NCBI GenBank assembly: GCA_012839035.1
Contig: DUOB01000004.1
Span: 28,662 to 92,661, forward strand
Reading direction: 5' to 3'
Origin: Propionibacterium sp.
Lineage (GTDB): Bacteria; Actinomycetota; Actinomycetes; Propionibacteriales; Propionibacteriaceae
DNA length: 64,000 bases
Shown: in pieces, positions 37,584-46,050 of the stretch
Layout: each line of letters starts with the position of its first letter
How positions within the stretch are numbered: the stretch's first letter is position 1
Notes under the pieces: model-generated
What the model was told of the DNA's origin: nothing
Database searches by the model: none
Seen by the model: only the letters and a program-made list of their open reading frames with translations
Program-made: the position numbers and the translations under genes

Positions 37584-40500
37584 AGCGCGCCTTCCTCTGC
37601 CAGGAGCGGTTCGAACACGCGTCGTGCCAACGCCTCGAAGGCCGAACCGCCCCCGGGGCCGTCCGAGGCAGTGGCCGGGCGTCGTTTGAGACCGGCCAGA
37701 TATCTCGGGTTGAAACCGAACCGCTGCCAGGCGGCATCGCACTCGAACTCCCACTGGTCGTTCGGCGCATATTGATGGCCACCCTGCCGATGGGACTCGA
37801 CCTGGGCCACGGCGGTGTTGGGTGGCAGGGGCAACAGTTCGCAGAGGCCGCGCGCCCAGAGTTCGAGCAGGTCATGGAGCCTCGCCCGGGCGTCCACTTC
37901 CGCAATCGGGCCGAGGATCGTGCCCCGGCCACCACGGCCGAGAGCAACGGAGCGCCAAGCGATGTCCGGATAGGCCACCTTGAGCGCCAGCAGTTCGATC
38001 CAGGCACGCAGACGTTGCCTGCCCCGGATGCTGCCGAACCCCACGCGCACCAGCGTCCGATCCCTGATCCCGGAGACCATGCCGGTCACCCTGAATCGAC
38101 CGAGCTCTGCCGAGACCCACTGGCTCGACGCGGGCGAGGCGAGCCAGCCCTGGGCACGGGCGCTGATCTCGTGCACATCACGCTCGATCCGGTCGAGGAG
38201 ATCCATGCCACGTCGCCGGGGTGGCAGCTCCCCACGACAGAATTCTGCAGCACGAATGTCTGCCAGGTCGGCGCCCGCGAGATGTGCCTGCAACACACGT
38301 TCTCCGACGGCCCACTGCTGCAGACCGTCCAGCTCGATCGGGATCTCGTCCGGTGTTGCCTCGTCCTCGCGACCGACATAGATACGAGCGCGGCGGCGCA
38401 GCAGGCCCCGCGCGGGATTGGCGAAGAAAGAGAGCAGATCTGTGAGCTCAGCCGCGATGAACTCCTGCTCGAACTCGGCCGGGACGGGCAGACGGACGCT
38501 CGCAAGCTCCTGGTCGGCTGCTGCCGGCGGGGCCGTGCGGCTGCGCACGAGGGCCGCAGCAGCGCGGGCTGCCCGGGCATCGAAGCTGAACGTTGTCGGA
38601 TGGAAGTTCTCGACCGCAAAGGGCTGAAGGGGATGGCGAACCTCGAGGGTCGTCCACGGATCCCCGTCGATCAGGTCCTCGATGGCGCCCCGGAGTTCGG
38701 CCAGGGGCACTGCTGGTGGGCGGCGCTCACCCGTTTGCGGGCTGGCGCCGGAGTGGATCACCACAAGATGGTCGCGAGCAGCTTGGACTGCATCCAGCAG
38801 GATCTGACGATCTTCGCTGCGCGGGTCGTGATCGCCAACGCACGGAGCGGCGGCGAGAAGGTCATCCCCGTCGATGTGACCCCGCCGTGGAAACACTCCA
38901 TCGTCGAGACCGAGCAGGATGATCGCCCGGTGGGGAACCGATCGCATCGGGTTGAGAGTGCACAGGGTGAGAGCCCCCGTCCGGAAATTCGCGCGGCTGG
39001 GTCGGCCGGTGAAGGTGTCGTTCAGGATCGCCCGGATGTCGCTCGGTGTGAGAAGCACGTCGGTGCCCTGTTCGGAGGCCTCGGCGAGATCGGTGAGTTC
39101 GGACCATGCATGGGTGCGTTGCCACAGGTTGACTCCGGCCACGTCCGTCACCAGATCCAGTGCTTCCTTGCAGGCCGTTGCCCAGGCCGGCAGCGTCCGG
39201 GGACCGCTGAAGGAACGCACGATGAGTCCGAGCCGATCCACGAGCTCGACCAGCCGGCCCACGAGGTCAACATCGCTGGATTCGATTTCACCCATGGGCA
39301 GGACGGTCCCCTGCACATGCTGGTCCCGGTCGTCCATGGCGATGCCGAGCAGCATGCGTTCCGTCCCTGCCGCCCAGGTGTTCTGTCCATAGCCCTCCAT
39401 GTTGAACCGCCTGCGGTGGTCGCGGTCGAGACCCCAGCGAATGCCTGAACGCGGCACAAGATCGCGCAAACGGTCCAGGTCCGCTTCGGTGAAGCCGAAC
39501 CGTCTCGCGATCGGTTCGGCTGCGCACAGATCGAGCAGCTCGGACGCGCCGGCGCGCGAGTCACCGAGCGAGAGCAGCGTCTGCAGGATCGCCAGGAGCG
39601 GATTGAGTTCGCGCAGGGAGCGGTCAGCGAGGCGTACCTTCAAATTCTGCCCCGGATGCACCGCACCCTCCGCCAACCCATCGAGCGCGAACGTCGCCGA
39701 CACCAGGGGAGCGAACCGGTCGATGTCGGGACACATGACCAGGATGTCGCGCGGCTCGAGATCCGGGTGGTCGGCGAGCAACCCGAGCACGACCTCGCGC
39801 AGCACCTCGACCTGACGATCCGGACCATGACAGGCGTGGATCCGGATGCTGTCGTCGTCGGCGGAGAGCGGGAGCCTGGTGGGTTCGGCGAGATCATCGC
39901 CCACCGCGGCCTGCAGCCGATGAAGCACGCGGTCGGACTCGATCGGCACGCCCGTGGGCGGTTCGGCCTCGGTCACGAGATCGCCCAACGCCAGCTGCAG
40001 CTCCCGGACGTCCCGGGCGAGCCGCCGGTTGAGTCGGTGCTGAGCGACCAGTGCGGTGGGATCCGAGCTGCGCTCTCCGGGCTGTGCCCCGACGCGGGCC
40101 TCGCGAACCCGCTCCCAGAGCGTGGGTGAGGGATGAGGGAGCCACAGGTGCACGGCGCGGTGCTGGGAGAGAGCTCCCAACACGGTGAGCTGCGTGGCGT
40201 CAAGGCGTGTCGGTCCGAAGACCGACAGCCGTCCGGGCAGCTCGCTGAGCCCGGGCTCGTCCGACAGGAGCGCCGCCGCTCGATCGACCCGCTCCACGGG
40301 ATCCGGCCCACCGAGATCGTCCCTGAGGGCCACCCACAGCGCGTGCTGCCAGCGGGCGTGGTCATCGAGGCGACCACCGCTCGGGTCGATCTCACGACCT
40401 GCCGCCCAGTCGCGCAGCAGCTGGGGGCGCTGAGCGATGTAGGACCGGAACAGGGACGCGATGCGCGCCGCGGTCGCATATCGCCGTGACGTCGGAAGAC

Positions 40501-40921
40501 CCGGATCCAGGTGCCCGCGCAGTGGCCTGGCCCACGGTTGATCGAGGTTGGCGTCGAGGATGCGCAGCAGGGCCCAGACGATGCGCTCCCGATGCCAGGA
40601 GTCGGTGTCGGGATCGAGGTCCAACACCTCCTGGATGAGCTGGTGGATCAAAGCGTCCAGGCGGACGAAGTGGATGCCCGCGGATATGCCATCGCTGCCG
40701 ATGGTTGGGTCAGCGCCACCGGACGCGCCGAGGTGTCCCGCGAGAGTCTGCGACAGCCAGCGCTCCACACCGGGGGTCGGCACGGAGACGACCTCGGCGG
40801 CAAAGGGATCACTGAGGGGGGTGGCGAGGGTGTCCGCAAGACGATGCGCGAGCTCATCGGTGCGGGACGCGCGGTGGAGGTGCAGGCCGGGGCGGCCTCC
40901 GGCGGGAATCGTGATCTTCAT
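37580..40921 (-). CDS. recC: Exodeoxyribonuclease V subunit gamma (RecC)
   Basis: MKITIPAGGRPGLHLHRASRTDELAHRLADTLATPLSDPFAAEVVSVPTPGVERWLSQTL; first gene of recCBD operon. Confidence 0.92.
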   Translation of the reverse strand: MKITIPAGGRPGLHLHRASRTDELAHRLADTLATPLSDPFAAEVVSVPTPGVERWLSQTLAGHLGASGGADPTIGSDGISAGIHFVRLDALIHQLIQEVLDLDPDTDSWHRERIVWALLRILDANLDQPWARPLRGHLDPGLPTSRRYATAARIASLFRSYIAQRPQLLRDWAAGREIDPSGGRLDDHARWQHALWVALRDDLGGPDPVERVDRAAALLSDEPGLSELPGRLSVFGPTRLDATQLTVLGALSQHRAVHLWLPHPSPTLWERVREARVGAQPGERSSDPTALVAQHRLNRRLARDVRELQLALGDLVTEAEPPTGVPIESDRVLHRLQAAVGDDLAEPTRLPLSADDDSIRIHACHGPDRQVEVLREVVLGLLADHPDLEPRDILVMCPDIDRFAPLVSATFALDGLAEGAVHPGQNLKVRLADRSLRELNPLLAILQTLLSLGDSRAGASELLDLCAAEPIARRFGFTEADLDRLRDLVPRSGIRWGLDRDHRRRFNMEGYGQNTWAAGTERMLLGIAMDDRDQHVQGTVLPMGEIESSDVDLVGRLVELVDRLGLIVRSFSGPRTLPAWATACKEALDLVTDVAGVNLWQRTHAWSELTDLAEASEQGTDVLLTPSDIRAILNDTFTGRPSRANFRTGALTLCTLNPMRSVPHRAIILLGLDDGVFPRRGHIDGDDLLAAAPCVGDHDPRSEDRQILLDAVQAARDHLVVIHSGASPQTGERRPPAVPLAELRGAIEDLIDGDPWTTLEVRHPLQPFAVENFHPTTFSFDARAARAAAALVRSRTAPPAAADQELASVRLPVPAEFEQEFIAAELTDLLSFFANPARGLLRRRARIYVGREDEATPDEIPIELDGLQQWAVGERVLQAHLAGADLADIRAAEFCRGELPPRRRGMDLLDRIERDVHEISARAQGWLASPASSQWVSAELGRFRVTGMVSGIRDRTLVRVGFGSIRGRQRLRAWIELLALKVAYPDIAWRSVALGRGGRGTILGPIAEVDARARLHDLLELWARGLCELLPLPPNTAVAQVESHRQGGHQYAPNDQWEFECDAAWQRFGFNPRYLAGLKRRPATASDGPGGGSAFEALARRVFEPLLAEEGAL

Positions 40922-41042
40922 GGCAAACCCCACCCTAGAGGGAGGGTCCGACAGTGTGGACGACGTCGCCTTCGGCCCGGTTGGCGTGCAGATGCTCGGA
41001 TTCCCGATCATGTCGGAGCCTCCGACTAAGGTGCGATGCGTG

Positions 41043-43118
41043 ATGGACCCGGACACTCTTCTGCAGGCACTCGACCCCGAGCAGCGCCTCGTGGCGACCA
41101 CGCTGTCGGGACCGGTCGCGGTGATCGCGGGAGCGGGCACGGGCAAGACCCGTGCGATCACCCACCGGATCGCCCATGGCGTGCATGCCGGCGTCTATCA
41201 GCCGACCGCCGTGCTCGCGGTCACCTTCACCACCCGCGCGGCCGGCGAGATGCGGGGCCGTCTGCAGCAACTCGGGGTCCCGGGCGTGCAGGCTCGCACC
41301 TTCCACTCGGCTGCGTTGCGCCAAGTTCAATACTTCTGGCCCCGGGTCCACGGTTCTCTCCTGCCGGAGATTCTCGCCAACCGGATGGGCTTGGTCGCAG
41401 AAGCGGCGAGCCGCCTGCGGGTTCCGGTCGACACCGGCGTGCTGCGCGACCTGGTGGGGGAGATCTCCTGGGCCAAGGTGTCGAACGTCGGTCCGGCCGA
41501 CTACCCAGCGCGAGCGGAGGCCCTCAACCGGGGCCTGGCCTCCGTGGCACCCGAGGTGGTCGCGCGAGTGTTCGAAACCTACGAGGAAGCCAAACGGGAT
41601 CGGGACCGGATCGATTTCGAGGACATTCTCCTGTGCGCGACGGCCTTGCTTTCGGATCATCCTGACGTTGCGGACCAGGTGCGCCAAACCTATCGCCATC
41701 TGGTCGTTGATGAATACCAGGACGTTTCACCACTGCAGGAGGCGCTCGTGACTCTCTGGCTGGGGGAGCGGCGTGATCTCTGTGTCGTGGGCGATCCGGC
41801 GCAGACGATTCATTCCTTCGCGGGTGCGCGGGCGGACTATCTCACCGGCTTCGCGCGCCGCCATCCGGATGCCACCGTCATTCGTCTGGTCCGTGACTAT
41901 CGCTCCACTCCGCAGGTGGTCGAGGTCGCCAACCGGATCATGCGGACGGCAGGTCGCGACGGCGCCGGCTCAGCAAGCACAACTGCGGTCACCCTCCAGG
42001 CGCAGCGGCCATCGGGCCCGGAGCCGGAGTTCACCGAGGCGGCCGACGAACCGACCGAGGCGGCCGCGGTGGCGGACTGGCTGGCGGCGCGGCACGCAGC
42101 CGGCGTGGATTATCGCGAGATGGCGGTGCTCTTCCGGATCAATGCCCAGTCGCCCTCGTTCGAACAGGCGCTGGCCGATCGTGACATTCCCTATCTCGTT
42201 CGCGGAGCCGAGCGGTTCTATGAGCGGCCCGAGGTTCGGCAGGCGCTGGGCGCGCTCACTGCTGCGACCAGATCGGAGGCTGTCGGTGAGGGATCCGCCG
42301 TCGACGAGGTCCGGGCCGTCCTCAGCAGCCTGGGGTGGACCACCGAGGCACCGACCGGGGGCGGGCAGCGTCGTGAACGCTGGGAGTCGCTGGCCGCGCT
42401 GGTCTCCGTGGCCGAGGATCTCGTGGCCACCGACGAATACACCACGCTCCATGCCGTCGTCGGGGAGCTGCAGCGCCGCGCGGATGCCCAGCACGCCCCG
42501 ATCGCCCGGGGTGTCACGCTCGCAACGATCCACTCGGCCAAGGGACTTGAGTGGGACGCGGTGGCGGTGGCCGGCGTCCACGAGGGCACCCTGCCCTTCA
42601 TCCTCGCCACCAAGGCTGAGGAGATCGCGGAGGAACGCCGACTGCTCTATGTCGCGGTGACGCGTGCTCGGGAGCATCTCCACATTTCCTGGTCGCGGGG
42701 TCGGTCCGGGGACGGTCGTCGGCGAGCGTCGCGCTTCCTGGATGGCGTACGCCCGGACGCTGCCCCCGTCAGTCAGGCGGGTGGTCGCCGAGCGGCACGA
42801 CAGCGCAGCGCGCAAGCTGCCCAGTGTCGGGTGTGCGGACACCGACTCAACAATGGGGCCGAACGGAAGCTCGGACGTCACGAGGACTGTCCTTCCACCT
42901 TCGACGAAAACCTTCTCGCCGAGCTCAAGGACTGGCGCAGGGATCAGGCCCGGGAGCAGAAACTTCCCGCCTACTGCATCGTCACCGATGCCACACTCAT
43001 GGCGCTGGCCGAGCAGCTGCCACGCGACGAGGCCGGACTGAGCACCATCAGCGGCATCGGGCCCGCGAAGCTCCAGAAATATGGCGCGGACCTGTTGGAG
43101 ATCCTGGGACGGGACTGA
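41043..43118 (+). CDS. uvrD2: UvrD2-like ATP-dependent DNA helicase with Cys motif and C-terminal HRDC domain
   Basis: VIAGAGTGKTRAITHRIAHG, VDEYQDVSPLQ, CRVCGHRLNNGAERKLGRHEDC, HRDC-like end LMALAEQLPRDEAGLSTISGIGPAKLQKYG. Confidence 0.92.
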   Translation: MDPDTLLQALDPEQRLVATTLSGPVAVIAGAGTGKTRAITHRIAHGVHAGVYQPTAVLAVTFTTRAAGEMRGRLQQLGVPGVQARTFHSAALRQVQYFWPRVHGSLLPEILANRMGLVAEAASRLRVPVDTGVLRDLVGEISWAKVSNVGPADYPARAEALNRGLASVAPEVVARVFETYEEAKRDRDRIDFEDILLCATALLSDHPDVADQVRQTYRHLVVDEYQDVSPLQEALVTLWLGERRDLCVVGDPAQTIHSFAGARADYLTGFARRHPDATVIRLVRDYRSTPQVVEVANRIMRTAGRDGAGSASTTAVTLQAQRPSGPEPEFTEAADEPTEAAAVADWLAARHAAGVDYREMAVLFRINAQSPSFEQALADRDIPYLVRGAERFYERPEVRQALGALTAATRSEAVGEGSAVDEVRAVLSSLGWTTEAPTGGGQRRERWESLAALVSVAEDLVATDEYTTLHAVVGELQRRADAQHAPIARGVTLATIHSAKGLEWDAVAVAGVHEGTLPFILATKAEEIAEERRLLYVAVTRAREHLHISWSRGRSGDGRRRASRFLDGVRPDAAPVSQAGGRRAARQRSAQAAQCRVCGHRLNNGAERKLGRHEDCPSTFDENLLAELKDWRRDQAREQKLPAYCIVTDATLMALAEQLPRDEAGLSTISGIGPAKLQKYGADLLEILGRD

Positions 43119-43195
43119 TGTGGCCTTCGGGCTGAGTGCGAGGAAGGGCTATTCATCGGCTTCGCCAGCTCGCGCCTCTTGATAGAGTCCGCGGC

Positions 43196-43648
43196 ATGGC
43201 TCAGCATTCGGTGACGTCCGCTCCAGACGCTGGTCAGGCAGCGACCGGGATGTCCCGTGCTCCCGAACACGCCAAGCGGGCCGTTCAGCACCCTGTGGCC
43301 GAGCGTCGGATGCGCCGCCTGCTGCGTGTCTCGGACGTGGACAAGAAGGTCAGTCTGTCCGCGCATCGCGCTTTCCGTCTGTCGGTGGTGATCTCGGGCA
43401 TCAGGTGCCTGGCCACCTACATCGCCATTCCGCTGCTGGTGCCGCTCGTGAGTTTCGCCGGTGTGCTCGCAGCCCCGGTGGGGATCGCTCTTGTGCTGGT
43501 CGCCTATGTGAGCGGTGTGCTGGGCGTCCGACGGTTCTGGGTGGCGGATCATCGGGCGAAGTGGACCTATACCTGGTTCATGGCCGGGGTGTTCCTCGTG
43601 CTCACCGTCGCGCTGGTCGCAGATGTCCTGCGGCTGTTTCAGGGTTGA
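43196..43648 (+). CDS. Small membrane protein of unknown function
   Basis: ATG at 43196, about 3 TM segments. Confidence 0.7.
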   Translation: MAQHSVTSAPDAGQAATGMSRAPEHAKRAVQHPVAERRMRRLLRVSDVDKKVSLSAHRAFRLSVVISGIRCLATYIAIPLLVPLVSFAGVLAAPVGIALVLVAYVSGVLGVRRFWVADHRAKWTYTWFMAGVFLVLTVALVADVLRLFQG

Positions 43649-43665
43649 TCAGGAGGGATATCGCC

Positions 43666-43815
43666 ATGGCCGATGAAGAGAACAAGAACTCGACCGTCGC
43701 GGGTTGGGACACCGAGGACGACTCGGACTCGACCCAGGGCATGATCACCCTCGGGGTCATCGCGGCCGCAGCGATCGCCTTCCTGGCGGTCTGCCTGCCT
43801 CTGTTCATCCTGTGA
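43666..43815 (+). CDS. 49-aa single-TM small protein
   Basis: RBS AGGAGG then MADEENKNSTVAGWDTEDDSDSTQGMITLGVIAAAAIAFLAVCLPLFIL. Confidence 0.6.
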   Translation: MADEENKNSTVAGWDTEDDSDSTQGMITLGVIAAAAIAFLAVCLPLFIL

Positions 43816-43847
43816 GCTGAGCCAAGGCCGCGACAAAACCCCTAGCC

Positions 43848-43886
43848 AAAAATAGGTTGCCGAAATTCTGAGGCGAACCGTAGGGT
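43848..43886 (+). promoter_or_regulatory. Candidate WhiB7-type promoter of whiB7 leader
   Basis: AAAAAT-AGG-TTGCCG-18 nt-TAGGGT: A-tract 3 nt upstream of -35-like, then -10-like. Confidence 0.6.
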
Positions 43887-43968
43887 AGTTACCGCCTGCT
43901 GAGGTGGGCACAAGCAGAGACCGGTCCCGCGAGGACCGGTCCGCACTGGGAGAGGAGGGGCACCAAAT

Positions 43969-44170
43969 GCTGAACATCACGTGGTTGACGGCGACAGAAC
44001 GGCTGGTGCCCTGTGGCGTCCCGTCCGAGAAGCAGTCCCGCGCATTCGCCTATCGCGATCGTCATGCGGAGAACGTGCAGCACGGCATCAGTTCGTCCCC
44101 AGCCCCCTTTGTCCATCTCACTGTCCAACCTCTGGCGTCACGCCCGCGAGCCAAATCAGGAACTCCTTAG
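43969..44170 (+). CDS. uORF leader peptide of whiB7 (67 aa)
   Basis: GGAGAGGAGG-N7-ATG; MLNITWLTATERLVPCGVPSEKQSRAF...; ends 17 nt before the attenuator stem. Confidence 0.5.
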
Positions 44171-44187
44171 TTCTCCGTTTGCCCTGC

Positions 44188-44227
44188 AGGCCGTGGATCC
44201 AGACCGGGATTCACGGCCTTTGTGTTT
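44188..44227 (+). terminator. Transcription attenuator upstream of whiB7
   Basis: AGGCCGTGGATCC/GGATTCACGGCCT 13-bp stem (one G-U) followed by TTTGTGTTT, 34 nt upstream of the whiB7 ATG. Confidence 0.75.
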
Positions 44228-44260
44228 CCCGGACCAGCAGGCAACTCCGAGGAGAACACC

Positions 44261-44620
44261 ATGACCGCCACTCTGCTTGATGAGGATTTGATGCCGGCAT
44301 CCCTGCCGTGCCACCGAGTGGATCCGGAAGTCTTCTTTGCCGAGGCCCCGGCCCAGGTCGAGTTCGCGAAGACTTTGTGCGTTGACTGCCCCGTGCGGGA
44401 GGAGTGCCTCAGCGGTGCGCTGGCCCGACGGGAGGCGTGCGGTGTCTGGGGCGGTCAGCTGATCGTCAACGGTGAGATCGTTGCCCGCAAGCGGCCCCGG
44501 GGCCGCCCGCGCAAGAACCCCCTGCCGGTCCTCCCGGTCCCACCGCCGGAACTGGGGGCGCCGGTGCGGCGGGTTGCACCGCGGGTTGCCAACGAGCGCG
44601 GGGCCCGACGAGCCGCGTGA
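44261..44620 (+). CDS. whiB7: WhiB7-like iron-sulfur transcriptional regulator with AT-hook
   Basis: Four Cys (C..C-x2-C-x5-C), GVWGGQ, AT-hook RPRGRPRKN. Confidence 0.93.
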   Translation: MTATLLDEDLMPASLPCHRVDPEVFFAEAPAQVEFAKTLCVDCPVREECLSGALARREACGVWGGQLIVNGEIVARKRPRGRPRKNPLPVLPVPPPELGAPVRRVAPRVANERGARRAA

Positions 44621-44668
44621 GAGGGCGCGATCGGATCACACCACCGACAGGGAGCGCTGGCCCACGGG

Positions 44669-46009
44669 TCAGCGCTCCTGCCATTCCGGCAGATATTCGT
44701 CCAGAATCGATCGGAAGCTTGCGCGCACGTCCAGTTGCGACAGAACGGCGATGCCGCCGAGCCAGACGCGATGGATGAGGGCATAGGACGGGGGCAGATT
44801 GAGCTGTTGCAGGAGGGTCCCGCTGGCCTTGGTGTCTCCGACGCGTTTGAATTCCCGCTGCATCCAGGACCTCGTGAAGTGAAATTCCTGGACCTCGGCG
44901 GGCTCCAGGAAGGGGCTCAGATAGTCCAGCAGTTCCTGGGGATCGATGTCCCCGGCATTGCGCGCGATGAACCCCTCCTGCTTCAGGCCCTCGGTGACTT
45001 CCTGTGCACCGCCGGACACGGCGATGCGCAGCAACCTGCCCATCGCGGGTGGCAAACCATCCGGAAGGCGTGACACCAGTCCCCAGTCGACGACACCAAG
45101 TCGGCCATCCGGCATGACCTTGAAATTGCCGGGGTGGGGATCGGCGTGGAGAACCCCCGCCACCGACGGTCCGGCGAACAGAAACTTCACATAGCGCAGT
45201 CCCAGCTCGTTGCGTTCCTTCTCCGGCTGCTCCGCCACGGTCGACAGTGCGACCCCATCGATCCATTCGCTGACCATGACGCGCGAGGTGTGGGCCAGCA
45301 CGCGGGGGACCTTGAACTCCGGATGGCCGGCAAAGCCCTCGGCGGCCATCTGCTGGTGTTCGGATTCCAGGTCATAGTCCGTTTCCTCGAGGATGCGCTC
45401 CACGAGCTCCTCGATCAGCGGCTTGACTTCGATGCCGCCGGTCAGGGGGGAGATCAGGCCGGTGATCCGGGACAGCTGTTTCAGATCGCTCTCCAGTGCT
45501 TTGTCCGCGCCGGGGTATTGGACTTTGACGGCCACGGCTTCACCCGTCTCCGCCCAGACGGCTTTGTGCACCTGACCGATCGAGGCGGCCGCTGTCGGTC
45601 GCGCTGAAAAATCGGTGAACAGGTCTCGCCAGCCCTCACCGAATTCCCGGGCGAGCACCGCGTGGACGCGCGAGGTGGGCATGGGCGGCGCGGAGTCCTG
45701 AAGCTTGCGCAGCTGCACCCGATAGGGGCCGGCGATGTCCTCCGGAAGCATGACCTCGAAGAGGCTGAGCACCTGACCGAACTTCATCGCGCCGCCCTTG
45801 AGCTCGCCCAGGACGCGGAACAGCTGTTCCGCAGTCTCTGCCTTGAGCTGGGCGCTGACGGTCTCAGCACTGGCTCCCGCGAGCCGTTTGCCCCAGCCTC
45901 TGGTTGCTCGTCCGGCGACTCCGAACGGCAGCGACAGGAGGCGAGATCCCCGACGGAGTGCGGATCCGCTCACGTGGGGGTCGGGGTCGGATTCATTGGG
46001 TCGCGCCAT
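44669..46009 (-). CDS. ABC1/UbiB/ADCK family atypical kinase
   Basis: GELKGGAMKFGQVLSLFEVMLPEDIAGPYRVQLRKLQDSAPPMP; VLHADPHPGNFKVMPDGRLGVVDWG. Confidence 0.94.
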   Translation of the reverse strand: MARPNESDPDPHVSGSALRRGSRLLSLPFGVAGRATRGWGKRLAGASAETVSAQLKAETAEQLFRVLGELKGGAMKFGQVLSLFEVMLPEDIAGPYRVQLRKLQDSAPPMPTSRVHAVLAREFGEGWRDLFTDFSARPTAAASIGQVHKAVWAETGEAVAVKVQYPGADKALESDLKQLSRITGLISPLTGGIEVKPLIEELVERILEETDYDLESEHQQMAAEGFAGHPEFKVPRVLAHTSRVMVSEWIDGVALSTVAEQPEKERNELGLRYVKFLFAGPSVAGVLHADPHPGNFKVMPDGRLGVVDWGLVSRLPDGLPPAMGRLLRIAVSGGAQEVTEGLKQEGFIARNAGDIDPQELLDYLSPFLEPAEVQEFHFTRSWMQREFKRVGDTKASGTLLQQLNLPPSYALIHRVWLGGIAVLSQLDVRASFRSILDEYLPEWQER

Positions 46010-46050
46010 GCGCCCATTGTGCCCGGTCGGCCTCATTCTGGTGTTTCGGC

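Noticed and set aside
43666-43815. 49-aa TM protein as a type I toxin
   Set aside because: No visible antisense RNA or repeat structure; acidic soluble head and good RBS fit an ordinary small membrane protein.
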